64,000 nt of DNA, from positions 62,001 through 126,000 of the forward strand of contig NZ_STFX01000008.1 of assembly GCF_005222915.1 (NCBI RefSeq), read 5' to 3'. The stretch is from Rhizobium sp. FKL33 (GTDB lineage: Bacteria > Pseudomonadota > Alphaproteobacteria > Rhizobiales > Rhizobiaceae). Positions 26,165 to 34,874 of the stretch are shown here, piece by piece. Every line of letters starts with the position of its first letter. Positions within the stretch are counted from its first letter, which is position 1. The notes beneath the pieces are model-generated. The model did no database searches. It was not told the origin of the DNA and was given only the letters and a program-made list of their open reading frames with translations. Position numbers and translations under genes: made by a program.

Positions 26165-27220
26165 TCACGCCCCCCACGCCACAGGCGCCCACATCACCTG
26201 GTCGATGCGGCGGGCGCCGCTCGCCAGCATCGCCAGGCGGTCGAAGCCGAGCGCTGCGCCCGACGCTTCGGGCATGATCGCGAGCGCGGCGAGGAAGTCC
26301 TCGTCGAGCGGATAGGTCTCGCCATAGATCCGCTGTTTCTCCGCCATTTCCATCTCGAAGCGGCGACGCTGTTCGATGGGGTCGGTGAGTTCGCCGAAGG
26401 CGTTGGCGAGTTCGACGCCGCAGGCGTAAAGCTCGAAGCGGTCCGAGACGCGGCCGTCCCTGGGCGAGCGGCGGGCGAGCGCGGCTTCGGCGGCGGGGTA
26501 TTCGCAGAGAATGGTCGCGCGCCCCTCGCCCAGACGAGGCTCGACCTTTTCGACCAGGATGCGGGAGAAGATGTCGGACCAGGTGTCGTCCTCGGCGATG
26601 CGGATGCCAGCCCCCGAGGCTCGCGCCGCCAGTTCGTCGCGATCGGTCTCGCCATCCTTGGCGATCGTGGCGAGAAGATCGATGCCGGCATGGCGCGAGA
26701 ACGCCTCGGCCACCGTCAACCGCTCGGGCGCGGCGAAGGGATCGCAGCTCATGCCGCGATAGGAGAAGGTCGTCGTCCCGCCCGCCTCGGCGGCCAGCGC
26801 CAGCATGCGCCCGCAATCCACCATCAGCGCCTGATAGGGCTCGCCCACTCGATACCATTCGAGCATGGTGAACTCAGGCTGATGGGTCGGCGAGGTCTCG
26901 CGATTGCGATAGACATGCGCGAAGGTGAAAATGCGCTTTTCCCCCGCCGACAGCAGCTTCTTGCAGGCGAATTCAGGCGAAGTATGGAGATAATAATCGC
27001 GCGGCTCCCCATCGGAGCCGATCAACTCTGTCTTGAAAGCGTGCAGATGCGTCTCGTTTCCAGGCGAAATCTGCAGCGCCGGCGTATCGACCTCGATGAA
27101 ATCGCCACCGGCAAGATAGGCGCGCAGCGCCGCCTGCACGCGATTGCGGGCGAGCAGAAAGGGGCGCCGGTCGGCATGCACATCGGGCGCCCACCAACGG
27201 GACGGCGTCGTCGAAGCCAT
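26165..27220 (-). CDS. epmA: EF-P--(R)-beta-lysine ligase EpmA (GenX/PoxA)
   Basis: About 351 residues, the size of a class II lysyl-tRNA synthetase catalytic core without the anticodon-binding domain. Class II motifs are visible: motif 1 area FIEVDTPALQISPGNE, motif 2 FTFAHVYRNRETSPTHQPEF, and motif 3 GAALGFDRLAMLASGARRID. EpmA activates beta-lysine with ATP and attaches it to EF-P. The ATG at 27220 (MASTTPSRWW) is chosen; 27229 is in frame. It faces the divergent efp gene and is followed, after two repeat elements, by epmB. Confidence 0.93.
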   Translation of the reverse strand: MASTTPSRWWAPDVHADRRPFLLARNRVQAALRAYLAGGDFIEVDTPALQISPGNETHLHAFKTELIGSDGEPRDYYLHTSPEFACKKLLSAGEKRIFTFAHVYRNRETSPTHQPEFTMLEWYRVGEPYQALMVDCGRMLALAAEAGGTTTFSYRGMSCDPFAAPERLTVAEAFSRHAGIDLLATIAKDGETDRDELAARASGAGIRIAEDDTWSDIFSRILVEKVEPRLGEGRATILCEYPAAEAALARRSPRDGRVSDRFELYACGVELANAFGELTDPIEQRRRFEMEMAEKQRIYGETYPLDEDFLAALAIMPEASGAALGFDRLAMLASGARRIDQVMWAPVAWGA

Positions 27221-27361
27221 GTTTCTCATCTTCGTGTTCGATTCAGACTGGCAATTTGCCCGTTTTCGGGTTATTGGCGCGCCACATCCTGAAAAAGGCG
27301 GGCAGTTGGCCGGTTTCGACCGTCCTTTAATGCGCGTTCAAACAAGTTACAAGGAAGTCCT

Positions 27362-27931
27362 ATGGCAAAGGTCATCGCTTCTCAGCTCCGCAAGGGCAAT
27401 GTCCTCGACATCGAAGGCAAGCTCTATGTGGTTCTGACCGCGCAGAATTTTCATCCGGGCAAGGGCACGCCGGTCACGCAGATCGACATGCGCCGCATTT
27501 CCGACGGCGTGAAGGTGTCCGAGCGCTGGAAGACCACCGAACAGGTCGAGCGCGCCATCGTGGAAGACATCAACTTCCAGTTCCTCTACGAGGATGGCGA
27601 AGGCTTCCATTTCATGAACCCGGAAAACTACGATCAGGTCGTGGCGACCCCCGACATGATCGGCGACGACAAGGCCTATCTCGCCGATGGCATGACGGTG
27701 ATCCTGTCGATCCACGAAGGCAACCCGATCGCCATGGAACTGCCGCGCCACGTCGTGCTCGAAGTCATGGAAACCGAGCCGGTGGTCAAGGGCCAGACGG
27801 CCTCGTCGTCCTACAAGCCGGCCATGCTGTCCAACGGCATTCGCTCGATGGTCCCGCCGCATATCGACGCCGGCACCAAGATCGTCGTGCTGACCGAAGA
27901 CGGTTCCTACGTCGAACGCGCCAAGAGCTAA
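27362..27931 (+). CDS. efp: Elongation factor P
   Basis: A 189-residue translation factor that relieves ribosome stalling at polyproline stretches. The modification loop reads HPGKGTP with Lys at position 34, the residue that EpmA/EpmB modify. Three beta-barrel domains of normal length follow, ending with the conserved [16 protein letters not shown]. It is divergent from epmA, so all three genes of the EF-P beta-lysylation module lie together. A strong terminator follows. Confidence 0.97.
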   Translation: MAKVIASQLRKGNVLDIEGKLYVVLTAQNFHPGKGTPVTQIDMRRISDGVKVSERWKTTEQVERAIVEDINFQFLYEDGEGFHFMNPENYDQVVATPDMIGDDKAYLADGMTVILSIHEGNPIAMELPRHVVLEVMETEPVVKGQTASSSYKPAMLSNGIRSMVPPHIDAGTKIVVLTEDGSYVERAKS

Positions 27932-27957
27932 TTCCCGCGCGAGACAAAACAGATCGG

Positions 27958-27987
27958 GGCCCGCCTTCGTCGCGGGCCTTTTCTTTT
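27958..27987 (+). terminator. Rho-independent terminator after efp
   Basis: Seven-bp GC stem (27958-27964 with 27972-27978) followed by TTTTCTTTT. Confidence 0.85.
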
Positions 27988-28069
27988 GGGGATCATCCGG
28001 CGGATTCGCGCGTTACAGCCTGACACGGCGCCCTTTCAACGAGGTGTCGCACAGGCAGAGGTGACGCTT

Positions 28070-28747
28070 ATGACCCCGATCCGTCGACCCATGTTCATCG
28101 CGTTTCAACGCAGCCTGTCGTCCTATCGGACACTGGCGCTGACGGTTGCAGCAGCGGCGACTGTCTTGACTTCGGCGGCTTTTTCTTCCCCCGCCGTTGC
28201 GGGGAGCCCGTCTTTCGATTGCGCCAATCCGGCTGGACGCGCCGAAAAGACCATCTGCGGCGATTACGAACTGTCATTGCTCGATCGCGAGGCGGCGCGT
28301 CTTTATGCGCTCGCCCTGAAGGCGGCGGAGCCCAAGCGGGCGGCGGCGATGAAAGCGGATGCGGCCGGCTGGAAAAGCGCCCGAAACGATTGCTGGCTGG
28401 CGCAGGAAACGCGAAGCTGCATCATAGCCGCCTATGCGCGGCGCATTCATCGTCTTCTCGAAAAGCATGAAGAAGCGCGGCAAGCCGAAAACGCATTGGC
28501 TCGCGGCCCCTTCGTGCTCAACTGTCGGAAGATCGACCTGCCGGTAACCGCGACGCTCATCGAAAGCAATCCCCCCGTCGGCGCGATCGAATGGCGAAAC
28601 GCCGTCCATGTCGGCGTAGCGGATGGCGACCGTTTCGTCGAACGCTCGGATTATGGCGCCGAAGGCGTGACCTTCGAGATCCGCGGTGATGACGCGCGCA
28701 TCTCGCTGCCCGATGGGAGGCAGTTTTTCTGCGCCCGCGAGCGGTAG
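28070..28747 (+). CDS. Secreted protein with LprI-like and MliC-like (lysozyme inhibitor) regions
   Basis: A 225-residue precursor; ATG at 28070 follows a GAGGTG ribosome-binding site. A signal peptide covers about residues 1-43 (long basic start, then hydrophobic ALTVAAAATVLTSAAF). Next comes an LprI/DUF1311-like domain (SFDCANPAGRAEKTICGDYE, with paired cysteines) and a helical region. The C-terminal 75 residues resemble MliC, an inhibitor of C-type lysozyme (FVLNCRKID ... GVTFEIRGDDARISLPDGR ... FFC). It probably acts in the periplasm or on a membrane. Combination of both domains in one chain is known in proteobacteria; inhibition of lysozyme is inferred. Confidence 0.75.
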   Translation: MTPIRRPMFIAFQRSLSSYRTLALTVAAAATVLTSAAFSSPAVAGSPSFDCANPAGRAEKTICGDYELSLLDREAARLYALALKAAEPKRAAAMKADAAGWKSARNDCWLAQETRSCIIAAYARRIHRLLEKHEEARQAENALARGPFVLNCRKIDLPVTATLIESNPPVGAIEWRNAVHVGVADGDRFVERSDYGAEGVTFEIRGDDARISLPDGRQFFCARER

Positions 28748-28878
28748 AAACATCCTGAGGTGCACAAACTAGTAGGCGGGCCGAAAGACTTTCTTAACCA
28801 CGATTGGCAAAGATCGTGGAAGAGCTTCAGCCGATGGATCGGGCTGGCGCGAGCAATGTTTTTTCAGGACGTCAAGCA

Positions 28879-29601
28879 ATGCCGGTCATCACTTTCGCAA
28901 ACACCAAGGGCGGCGCGGGTAAGACCACCGCCGTGCTGCTTCTCGCCACCGAACTCGCCCGGCAGGGCGAGCGCGTCACCATTCTCGACGCCGATCCGCA
29001 GCGCTGGATCAGCCGCTGGCATGAGACCGGTTCGCCGCTCGCCAACATCAATGTCGTGTCCTATGTGACCGTCGCCAACCTGCAGTCACAGATGGCGTTG
29101 TATCGCGACAAGACAGATTACTTCCTTCTCGACCTTCCCGGCGCCTGCTCGCCACTCATCGCCACCGCCCTGGGCGTGTCCGATCATGTGCTGATACCCA
29201 TCCAAGGCTGCGCCATGGACGCCAAGGGCGGCGCTCAGGTGCTGGAATTGTTGCAATATCTCGAGGACAAGGCCTCCATCCGCATCCCGCATTCGGTGGT
29301 GCTGACCCGCGTTAACTCGATGGTGACGACTCGCGCCCTGCAGGTGGTCAAGCAGATGCTCGCCGAACGGAAAGTGCGCGTGCTCGACACGCCGATCATC
29401 GAACGCTCCGCCTATCGCGACCTGTTCGATTACGGCTGCAGCCTCCACGACATGAACCCGGAACGGGTCAGCAATCTCGACAAGGCCAAGGAAAACGCCG
29501 CCGCCTTCGCCGAGGAAGTGCTGGGCTATGTGCCGAACCGCAACCGCGTCCGCCCGGCCCGGCCGGCCGTCGCCCTGCCCCGCCCCCGCGCGGTGGCGTG
29601 A
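28879..29601 (+). CDS. ParA/VirC1-like partition-type ATPase
   Basis: A 240-residue P-loop ATPase. It starts MPVITFANTKGGAGKTTAVL, the deviant Walker A motif (KGGAGKTT) of the ParA/MinD group, followed by ILDADPQRWISRWHE and DYFLLDLPGACSPLI. The second half (VVLTRVNSMVTTRAL ... PIIERSAYRDLFDYGCSLHD) resembles Agrobacterium VirC1 more than chromosomal ParA. No parB or parS site is adjacent, so chromosome segregation by this gene is unlikely; it may position some other complex. It overlaps the acetyltransferase gene by 4 bp. Confidence 0.85.
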   Translation: MPVITFANTKGGAGKTTAVLLLATELARQGERVTILDADPQRWISRWHETGSPLANINVVSYVTVANLQSQMALYRDKTDYFLLDLPGACSPLIATALGVSDHVLIPIQGCAMDAKGGAQVLELLQYLEDKASIRIPHSVVLTRVNSMVTTRALQVVKQMLAERKVRVLDTPIIERSAYRDLFDYGCSLHDMNPERVSNLDKAKENAAAFAEEVLGYVPNRNRVRPARPAVALPRPRAVA

Positions 29602-30077
29602 CCGTATCAAGTTCCCGCCTGTCTTTCGTGACGACCCGTGAACGGCCCGATCTTGCGGTCGTCACGGGTCGCTGGCGATGGAACGCATTTTTCTCCGAGA
29701 GCGGCTTATCCTTCGAAGACCTGATGGAGCGGGAACGCGCGGCGACAGCCGATCACGCTTTGTTGCCGCAGGTCTATGTGTTGCTCGATGCGGGAGAACC
29801 CATCGGCATGGTCGCGCTCTGCGACGACGACCTCGACGATCGTCCCGATCTCAACCCCTGGCTCGCCGGCCTCTATGTGACGCCCGAACATCGCGCCAAA
29901 GGCCATGCGCGCAGGCTGGTCGCGAAGATCGAATCTGTCGCGGCGGCGTCAGGCATAGAACGCTTGTCTCTGTATAGCGCGAGCGCCGTCGGCCTCTACA
30001 GGTCCTTGGGCTGGACGACGGTGGAGACTTTCGCTCGCGACGACGCCTTGTTTCACGTCATGCGGAAATGTCTCTGA
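29598..30077 (+). CDS. GNAT-family N-acetyltransferase
   Basis: A 159-residue single-domain acetyltransferase. The acetyl-CoA binding loop appears as LYVTPEHRAKGHARRLVAKI (R/QxxGxG/A-type), followed by LYSASAVGLYRSLGWTTVET. GTG start at 29598 overlaps the ParA stop (GTGA), so translation is coupled. The acceptor (protein, antibiotic or metabolite) is unknown. Confidence 0.85.
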   Translation: MTVSSSRLSFVTTRERPDLAVVTGRWRWNAFFSESGLSFEDLMERERAATADHALLPQVYVLLDAGEPIGMVALCDDDLDDRPDLNPWLAGLYVTPEHRAKGHARRLVAKIESVAAASGIERLSLYSASAVGLYRSLGWTTVETFARDDALFHVMRKCL

Positions 30078-30122
30078 AACTGGCGGGAGCCTCGGGCGCC
30101 CTCCCCGCTTTCCACCGTGTTC

Positions 30123-31859
30123 TCAGAACAACGCGTCGTCGAACAGATCCTCGTCGCTCATCGGCGCTTTCGCCGCCGGTTCGTCGGCGGCCTGGTTCAC
30201 CGCCATGAATTCGCGGTGCAGGTCGCGCTCGGACGCCATGGTGTAGATCTTGTAGATCCGCGCGCTGAGCGCATCGGCGGACGAGCCGAGAATGGAGGCG
30301 TCGCCTTCGGCTTGGGCGGCGAGATCGCGGGCGACGTCGACGCAGTCGCGAAGCACATCGCCGAGTTCGCTTTCGAAATCCAGCGTCGACAGCGCGGCGC
30401 TGACCTTGGCGAACACTTCCTGCCCCTCATGCTCGAACAAGGAGATGCTCTCTTCCATCCGCTTCGACATGGCGCGGATGTCGTCGAGCGCTTCGCGCAA
30501 CGGCGCGCTGAGATCGGAGCCCGTCGCTTCGGCGCATTGCGAAAAGGCCTCGGCGGCGCTCTCGAAATGGTGCAACTCGTCCACGACATTGTTGGCCGGC
30601 TCTTCGAGCTTTTCGGCGAAGACGCGCAATTCTGCGCTGACCACATTGACCGAGCGGCCCTCGTCGCCGAGCTTCGAGCAGCGCAGGTTGGAATTCAGCG
30701 CCATATAATGAATGTCGGTCTTTATGCCGCGGATGATCGAAATGCCGTCGACCAGGCTATGGGCCGTTTCACCGGTGGATTGCGCGACCTTGTTGGCGTT
30801 GGCGCTGGTTTCGGCGACGTTCGAGACGAGACCGCTCGCCGCCGCCACGCCGCGCTCCAGCGTGGCGAGAAAATTATTGCCGCCGCGATCGCCGCTCTGA
30901 TGCATCGTCTCGCGCAACGCCATGATCGAATGGGCGTCGTCGACGAAGCTCTGCATCAGCTGCATGATCTTGCGGCAATCGCGCTCGAAATCGTCGACCA
31001 TGCTCTCGGTCTGGGCCGCGGCCAAGCGGTCGATGACCGCGTCGAGCGCCTCGTTCATCTCGAAGCTCAGGGCCGCGCCTTCCGGAGACGCTCTGAACTC
31101 GTCGAGGAATTCGAAGCTCGAGCGGACATGCTCGAGCCGCTGGCGGGTGATGTCGCCGATCTGCAGCGCCGACAGCACCTGGGCGATCTTGGACTGGATA
31201 GCGCGGGCCAGCGACTTCACGTCATTGGCGATGCCGGAGAGCTTGCGGTGATGGTCGGCGATGACGCCGGCGTCGCGTTCGAGATCGCGGACCACGCCGG
31301 GGACGACGTCGCCATACTCGCGGGAAATGCGCGCCGAGAACTGCGTGGCGGCGGCGAGTTGCACCGCCATGGCCGACAGCTGGTCGCCGAACCGGTCGAC
31401 TTCCTGCGCGCCCGACTGGATACGCTCACGGATCTCGTCGGCGAAGCCTGCGAATTCCGCGATGCCGGCGCCCGTGATCTTGACGGTGATTGCGAAGGTG
31501 CGGAGATAGCGCATGGTTTCGCGCATGTCTTCCACATTGGACTGCATTTTCTGGCAGGCTGCCCGCAGCTTCTCGAAACCGGCGAGCCGCGCCTGTTCGA
31601 ATTTCGGAAGTTCAGCCAGTTCCTTCGCGGTCGAGAGAATGCGTTGCATCGTTGCATTCGAGGCTTCTGTGTCCAGCACGCTCGTCAGGGCGTCGAGCGA
31701 TGCGATCAGCCGCTTCAGAATATCGGAGATCGCAATCAAAACCGCTCCGCCTTCGAGGAACTTTTTCTCTAATTTTCCATGTGCAACGGCGAGTTTCGCG
31801 TCGAGGTCCGCTCGGCCGACGCGCCATGACGCAACGTTACTCTGTTTTACTTGCAACAA
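30123..31859 (-). CDS. Soluble degenerate chemoreceptor-like coiled-coil protein
   Basis: A 578-residue, almost entirely helical protein with no membrane helix, HAMP or known ligand domain. Around residues 375-420 a stretch aligns with the MCP hairpin tip: IHYMALNSNLRCSKLGDEGR then VVSAELRVFAEKLEEP. The invariant receptor core is strongly altered. A central segment (AQVLSALQIGDITRQRLEHV) is also distinctive. It is divergent from the chemosensory operon starting at 32225, so it is probably an accessory of that array: a cytoplasmic receptor or a scaffold contacting CheA/CheW. It ends with an acidic tail (MSDEDLFDDALF). Confidence 0.7.
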   Translation of the reverse strand: MLQVKQSNVASWRVGRADLDAKLAVAHGKLEKKFLEGGAVLIAISDILKRLIASLDALTSVLDTEASNATMQRILSTAKELAELPKFEQARLAGFEKLRAACQKMQSNVEDMRETMRYLRTFAITVKITGAGIAEFAGFADEIRERIQSGAQEVDRFGDQLSAMAVQLAAATQFSARISREYGDVVPGVVRDLERDAGVIADHHRKLSGIANDVKSLARAIQSKIAQVLSALQIGDITRQRLEHVRSSFEFLDEFRASPEGAALSFEMNEALDAVIDRLAAAQTESMVDDFERDCRKIMQLMQSFVDDAHSIMALRETMHQSGDRGGNNFLATLERGVAAASGLVSNVAETSANANKVAQSTGETAHSLVDGISIIRGIKTDIHYMALNSNLRCSKLGDEGRSVNVVSAELRVFAEKLEEPANNVVDELHHFESAAEAFSQCAEATGSDLSAPLREALDDIRAMSKRMEESISLFEHEGQEVFAKVSAALSTLDFESELGDVLRDCVDVARDLAAQAEGDASILGSSADALSARIYKIYTMASERDLHREFMAVNQAADEPAAKAPMSDEDLFDDALF

Positions 31860-32224
31860 CGTTTTGTCCCCAAACGTATTTCATATGTGAGCGAAGCTTA
31901 AGGCAAATCGACAAACGATCGGTAAATTCGTGCAGGGGTTGTCCCATAAATCTGCGCACTGGTTACCGAATCCTCTCCCGCACTCTTCAATGATCTAATA
32001 TTTGGACTGTCTAAAATTATATAAACCTAAGTAATTTCAACGATCTGCAAATTTAAACAAATCGTTATCGTCTATTAAAAAACCGTTTAGCATTCTCTCT
32101 CAAAACTAGCATACTATTAGATAGGATGAACTTTTCCCTTTATAAATTTACCTCTCATTAGCCATTCCCTGTGATCCTCACCCGCTAGAAGTATTTGCGC
32201 GAACACCAGTAAAAAGGTGAGGAC
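31860..32224. other. A/T-rich divergent control region of the chemosensory locus
   Basis: A 365-bp non-coding stretch, much richer in A/T than its surroundings, especially 32015-32160. It must hold promoters for the receptor-like gene and for the STAS-cheY-cheA operon. I could not assign a convincing -35/-10 pair or a clean palindrome in it. Confidence 0.6.
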
Positions 32225-32527
32225 ATGACTTATTTAGCGCCTTCCAAAGCCAATATTCGAAATATCCGCGATATTCACGCGGCGCTGCAGGATTATGCGA
32301 GTTCTTCGAGCAGGATAGAACTCGACCTCGAAAACTGCGAGGATATCGACCTCTCCTTTCTGCAATTGGTTGAATCCGTTCGCAAAAGCGCCGCCGCAGG
32401 CGGCAAGCCCGTCACTCTTTCCCGCCCCGCGAACGACGCCGTTAAGGCGGCGCTGAAGCGGGCGGGCTTTCTGGATGTCCTCTCTCAAGAGGACGCGCAA
32501 TTTTGGCTGCACGAAGGAATGCAATAA
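32225..32527 (+). CDS. STAS-domain protein, first gene of the chemosensory operon
   Basis: A 100-residue single STAS domain. The region IELDLENCEDIDLSFLQLVE matches the anti-sigma-antagonist core, with a Ser after Asp-Leu at the place where SpoIIAA-like proteins are phosphorylated; AAGGKPVTLSRPANDAVKAA follows. It is preceded by a ribosome-binding site (AAAAGGTGAGGAC) and its stop overlaps the cheY start by one base (TAATG). A STAS protein at the head of a che operon suggests an extra switch on, or output from, the array. Partner kinase or phosphatase is not seen nearby. Confidence 0.85.
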   Translation: MTYLAPSKANIRNIRDIHAALQDYASSSSRIELDLENCEDIDLSFLQLVESVRKSAAAGGKPVTLSRPANDAVKAALKRAGFLDVLSQEDAQFWLHEGMQ

Positions 32528-32895
32528 TGGCTGCGAATATTTTGACCGTCGACGACTCCGCGAGCATTCGACTGACCACCAATGTGGCGCTGTCGAACGC
32601 CGGGTACACCGTCACCGAAGCGATCAACGGAGCCGAAGGTATCGCTAAGGCGACCTCCGGTCATTACGATCTGATCGTCACCGATCTGAACATGCCGGTC
32701 ATGGACGGGCTGACAATGATCCGCGAGCTCCGCAAAATTCCGAGCCAGATGGGCGTTCCCATCATCTTCCTGACCACGGAATCCGATGGCTCGATCAAGG
32801 AACAGGCGAAGGCCGCCGGCGCGACCGGTTGGCTGACCAAGCCTTTCGATCCCGACAATCTCGTCAAAATCGTGCGCAAGGTGCTCGGCAAATGA
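32527..32895 (+). CDS. cheY: Single-domain response regulator CheY
   Basis: A 122-residue receiver domain. The acidic pocket (VDDS near residue 9), phospho-acceptor Asp53 (IVTDLNMPVMDG), the Thr in FLTTESD and Lys in WLTKPFD are all present. It is phosphorylated by CheA, encoded next with an ATGA overlap, and should carry the output of this array. Confidence 0.95.
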   Translation: MAANILTVDDSASIRLTTNVALSNAGYTVTEAINGAEGIAKATSGHYDLIVTDLNMPVMDGLTMIRELRKIPSQMGVPIIFLTTESDGSIKEQAKAAGATGWLTKPFDPDNLVKIVRKVLGK

Positions 32896-34874
32896 GCCAT
32901 CCCGATCCAATAGCCGTTTTCCGGACGGAAGCGGCGGAACTCCTGGAGCTGATCGAAGCAGGCTTGCTAGATTTGCTCGAAGACCTGAGCAACAAGGATC
33001 AGGTCGATGCGGTATTCCGCAGTCTCCACACGCTCAAGGGCTCCGGAGCCATGTTTGGCTTCGAAGCCCTTGCTGCTTTCACCCACCACTGCGAAACAGC
33101 CTTCGACAGAGTGCGCAAAGGTGAAGTGCCGGCGACCGAGGACCTGATCTCGGCCGTGCTCGACGCCAAGGATCACATGCGCGTCCTCGTCGAGCAGCCC
33201 GGCGCAGACCATTCCGCTATCAGCGAGAGCCTTCTCGGTCGCCTTCATCGCGCCGTCGAAGCCGCAGCTGGCCGCGAAGCCCCGGCTCCGGCCGCGGCCG
33301 CGCCGAAGGGCAAATGGAAGATCCGCTTCTCGCTGCCCGCCAACGCCATGACCAACGGCACCAATCCTCTGCCGCTGATCGACGAGTTGCGCGACCTCGG
33401 CGAATGCGAAGTGCAGATCGATACGAGCGCGGTTCCGACGCTCGATGGTCTTGATCCGACCGAACTCTATGTCACCTGGTCCGTGACGCTCGATGGCGCA
33501 GCGAGCAAGTCCTCCATCGAAGATGTGTTCATCTTCGTGATGGACGACATGAAGCTGGACATTGTCCGTGACGAACCGCCCGCGGCGGTCGCCGCGCCCG
33601 AGGTCAAAGCCGAAGCGCCGCGCTCCGCGCCGGCGCCCAAGCCCATTCAGCCGGTGGAAGGGCGTCCGGCGGCGATCGACGTCAAGCAATCCAGCAAATC
33701 GGCGGAAAACGTCCGCGTGCCCGCCGAGCGTCTCGATGAACTGATGGACCGCGTCGGCGAACTCGTCATCGCCCAGTCCCGCCTGTCGCAGCTCGCCTCC
33801 AGCGGCAGCGACCTGCAATTGCGCGCCGTCTCGGAAGACATCGAACGCCTGTCCGGCGAATTGCGCGACACGATGATGGTGCTGCGCATGGTGCCGGTGA
33901 CGCAGCTGTTCGGCCGCTTCCGCCGCCTGATCCACGATCTCGCCCATGAAACCGGCAAGCAGATCGAACTGGTCACCGAAGGCGAAACGACCGAGGTCGA
34001 CAAGAGCGTTATCGAACGCCTCGCCGATCCCATGGTGCATCTGGTGCGCAACTCCTGCGACCACGGCCTGGAAACGGCCGAGGAACGCGTTGCTTCCGGC
34101 AAACCGGCGGCGGGCAAGGTGCGGCTCATGGCGCGCCAGACCGGCGGCGAGGTCAAGATTATCATCAGCGACGACGGCCGCGGCATGAACCGCGAACGGA
34201 TTCGCGCCAAGGCAGAGCAGAACGGCCTCATTCAGCCCAATCAGCAGCTGTCCGACCAGGACCTCCTGCAGATGATCTTCCAGCCGGGTTTCTCGACTGC
34301 GCAGACCGTGACCAATCTCTCCGGCCGCGGCGTCGGCATGGATGTGGTCAAGCGCACCATCGACGCGCTGCGCGGCTCGATCAACATCGTCAGCACGCCC
34401 GGCAAGGGCTCCGACATCACGCTGAATATCCCGCTGACGCTCGCCATCATCGATGGTCTGCTCGTGCGGGTGGGCTCGGGCCGTTACGTCATCCCGCTGT
34501 CGGCGGTCGAGGAATGCCTCGAACTCTCGCTCGAGGACGACATGCGCTCGCGCGGACGCAGCTTCATTTCGCTGCGCGACAGCCTGGTGCCGTTCATCCG
34601 TCTCCGCGACCTGTTCAAGACCGGCACCAAGCCCGATCCGTTCCAGAAGGTGGTGGTCATCTCCACCGGCTCCGAACGCGTCGGCCTGGTGGTGGACCAG
34701 ATCATCGGCGATCACCAGACGGTCATCAAGTCCATGTCGAAACTGCATCATGACGTGGCGACCTTCTCGGGCGCGACCATCCTCGGCGACGGCTCCGTCG
34801 CCCTGATCCTGGACGTCGCCCATCTCGTCGCCGCCGGCCAGCTAGAGGAGGCGCAGTTGCGCGCCGCAGGATGA
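32892..34874 (+). CDS. cheA: Chemotaxis histidine kinase CheA
   Basis: A 660-residue kinase. P1/Hpt domain at residues 1-110 with His46 in SLHTLKGSG. In place of a typical P2, residues about 155-235 form a different small domain (GKWKIRFSLPANAM ... DVFIFVMDDMKLDI). A linker rich in Ala and Pro follows, then P3 dimerisation (RLDELMDRVGELVIAQSRLS), the ATP-binding P4 domain (LVRNSCDHGLE, DDGRGM, GRGVGMDVVK) and the CheW-like P5 domain. ATG overlaps the cheY stop and its own stop overlaps cheW, so the genes are coupled. It would phosphorylate the adjacent CheY and CheB. Confidence 0.96.
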   Translation: MSHPDPIAVFRTEAAELLELIEAGLLDLLEDLSNKDQVDAVFRSLHTLKGSGAMFGFEALAAFTHHCETAFDRVRKGEVPATEDLISAVLDAKDHMRVLVEQPGADHSAISESLLGRLHRAVEAAAGREAPAPAAAAPKGKWKIRFSLPANAMTNGTNPLPLIDELRDLGECEVQIDTSAVPTLDGLDPTELYVTWSVTLDGAASKSSIEDVFIFVMDDMKLDIVRDEPPAAVAAPEVKAEAPRSAPAPKPIQPVEGRPAAIDVKQSSKSAENVRVPAERLDELMDRVGELVIAQSRLSQLASSGSDLQLRAVSEDIERLSGELRDTMMVLRMVPVTQLFGRFRRLIHDLAHETGKQIELVTEGETTEVDKSVIERLADPMVHLVRNSCDHGLETAEERVASGKPAAGKVRLMARQTGGEVKIIISDDGRGMNRERIRAKAEQNGLIQPNQQLSDQDLLQMIFQPGFSTAQTVTNLSGRGVGMDVVKRTIDALRGSINIVSTPGKGSDITLNIPLTLAIIDGLLVRVGSGRYVIPLSAVEECLELSLEDDMRSRGRSFISLRDSLVPFIRLRDLFKTGTKPDPFQKVVVISTGSERVGLVVDQIIGDHQTVIKSMSKLHHDVATFSGATILGDGSVALILDVAHLVAAGQLEEAQLRAAG

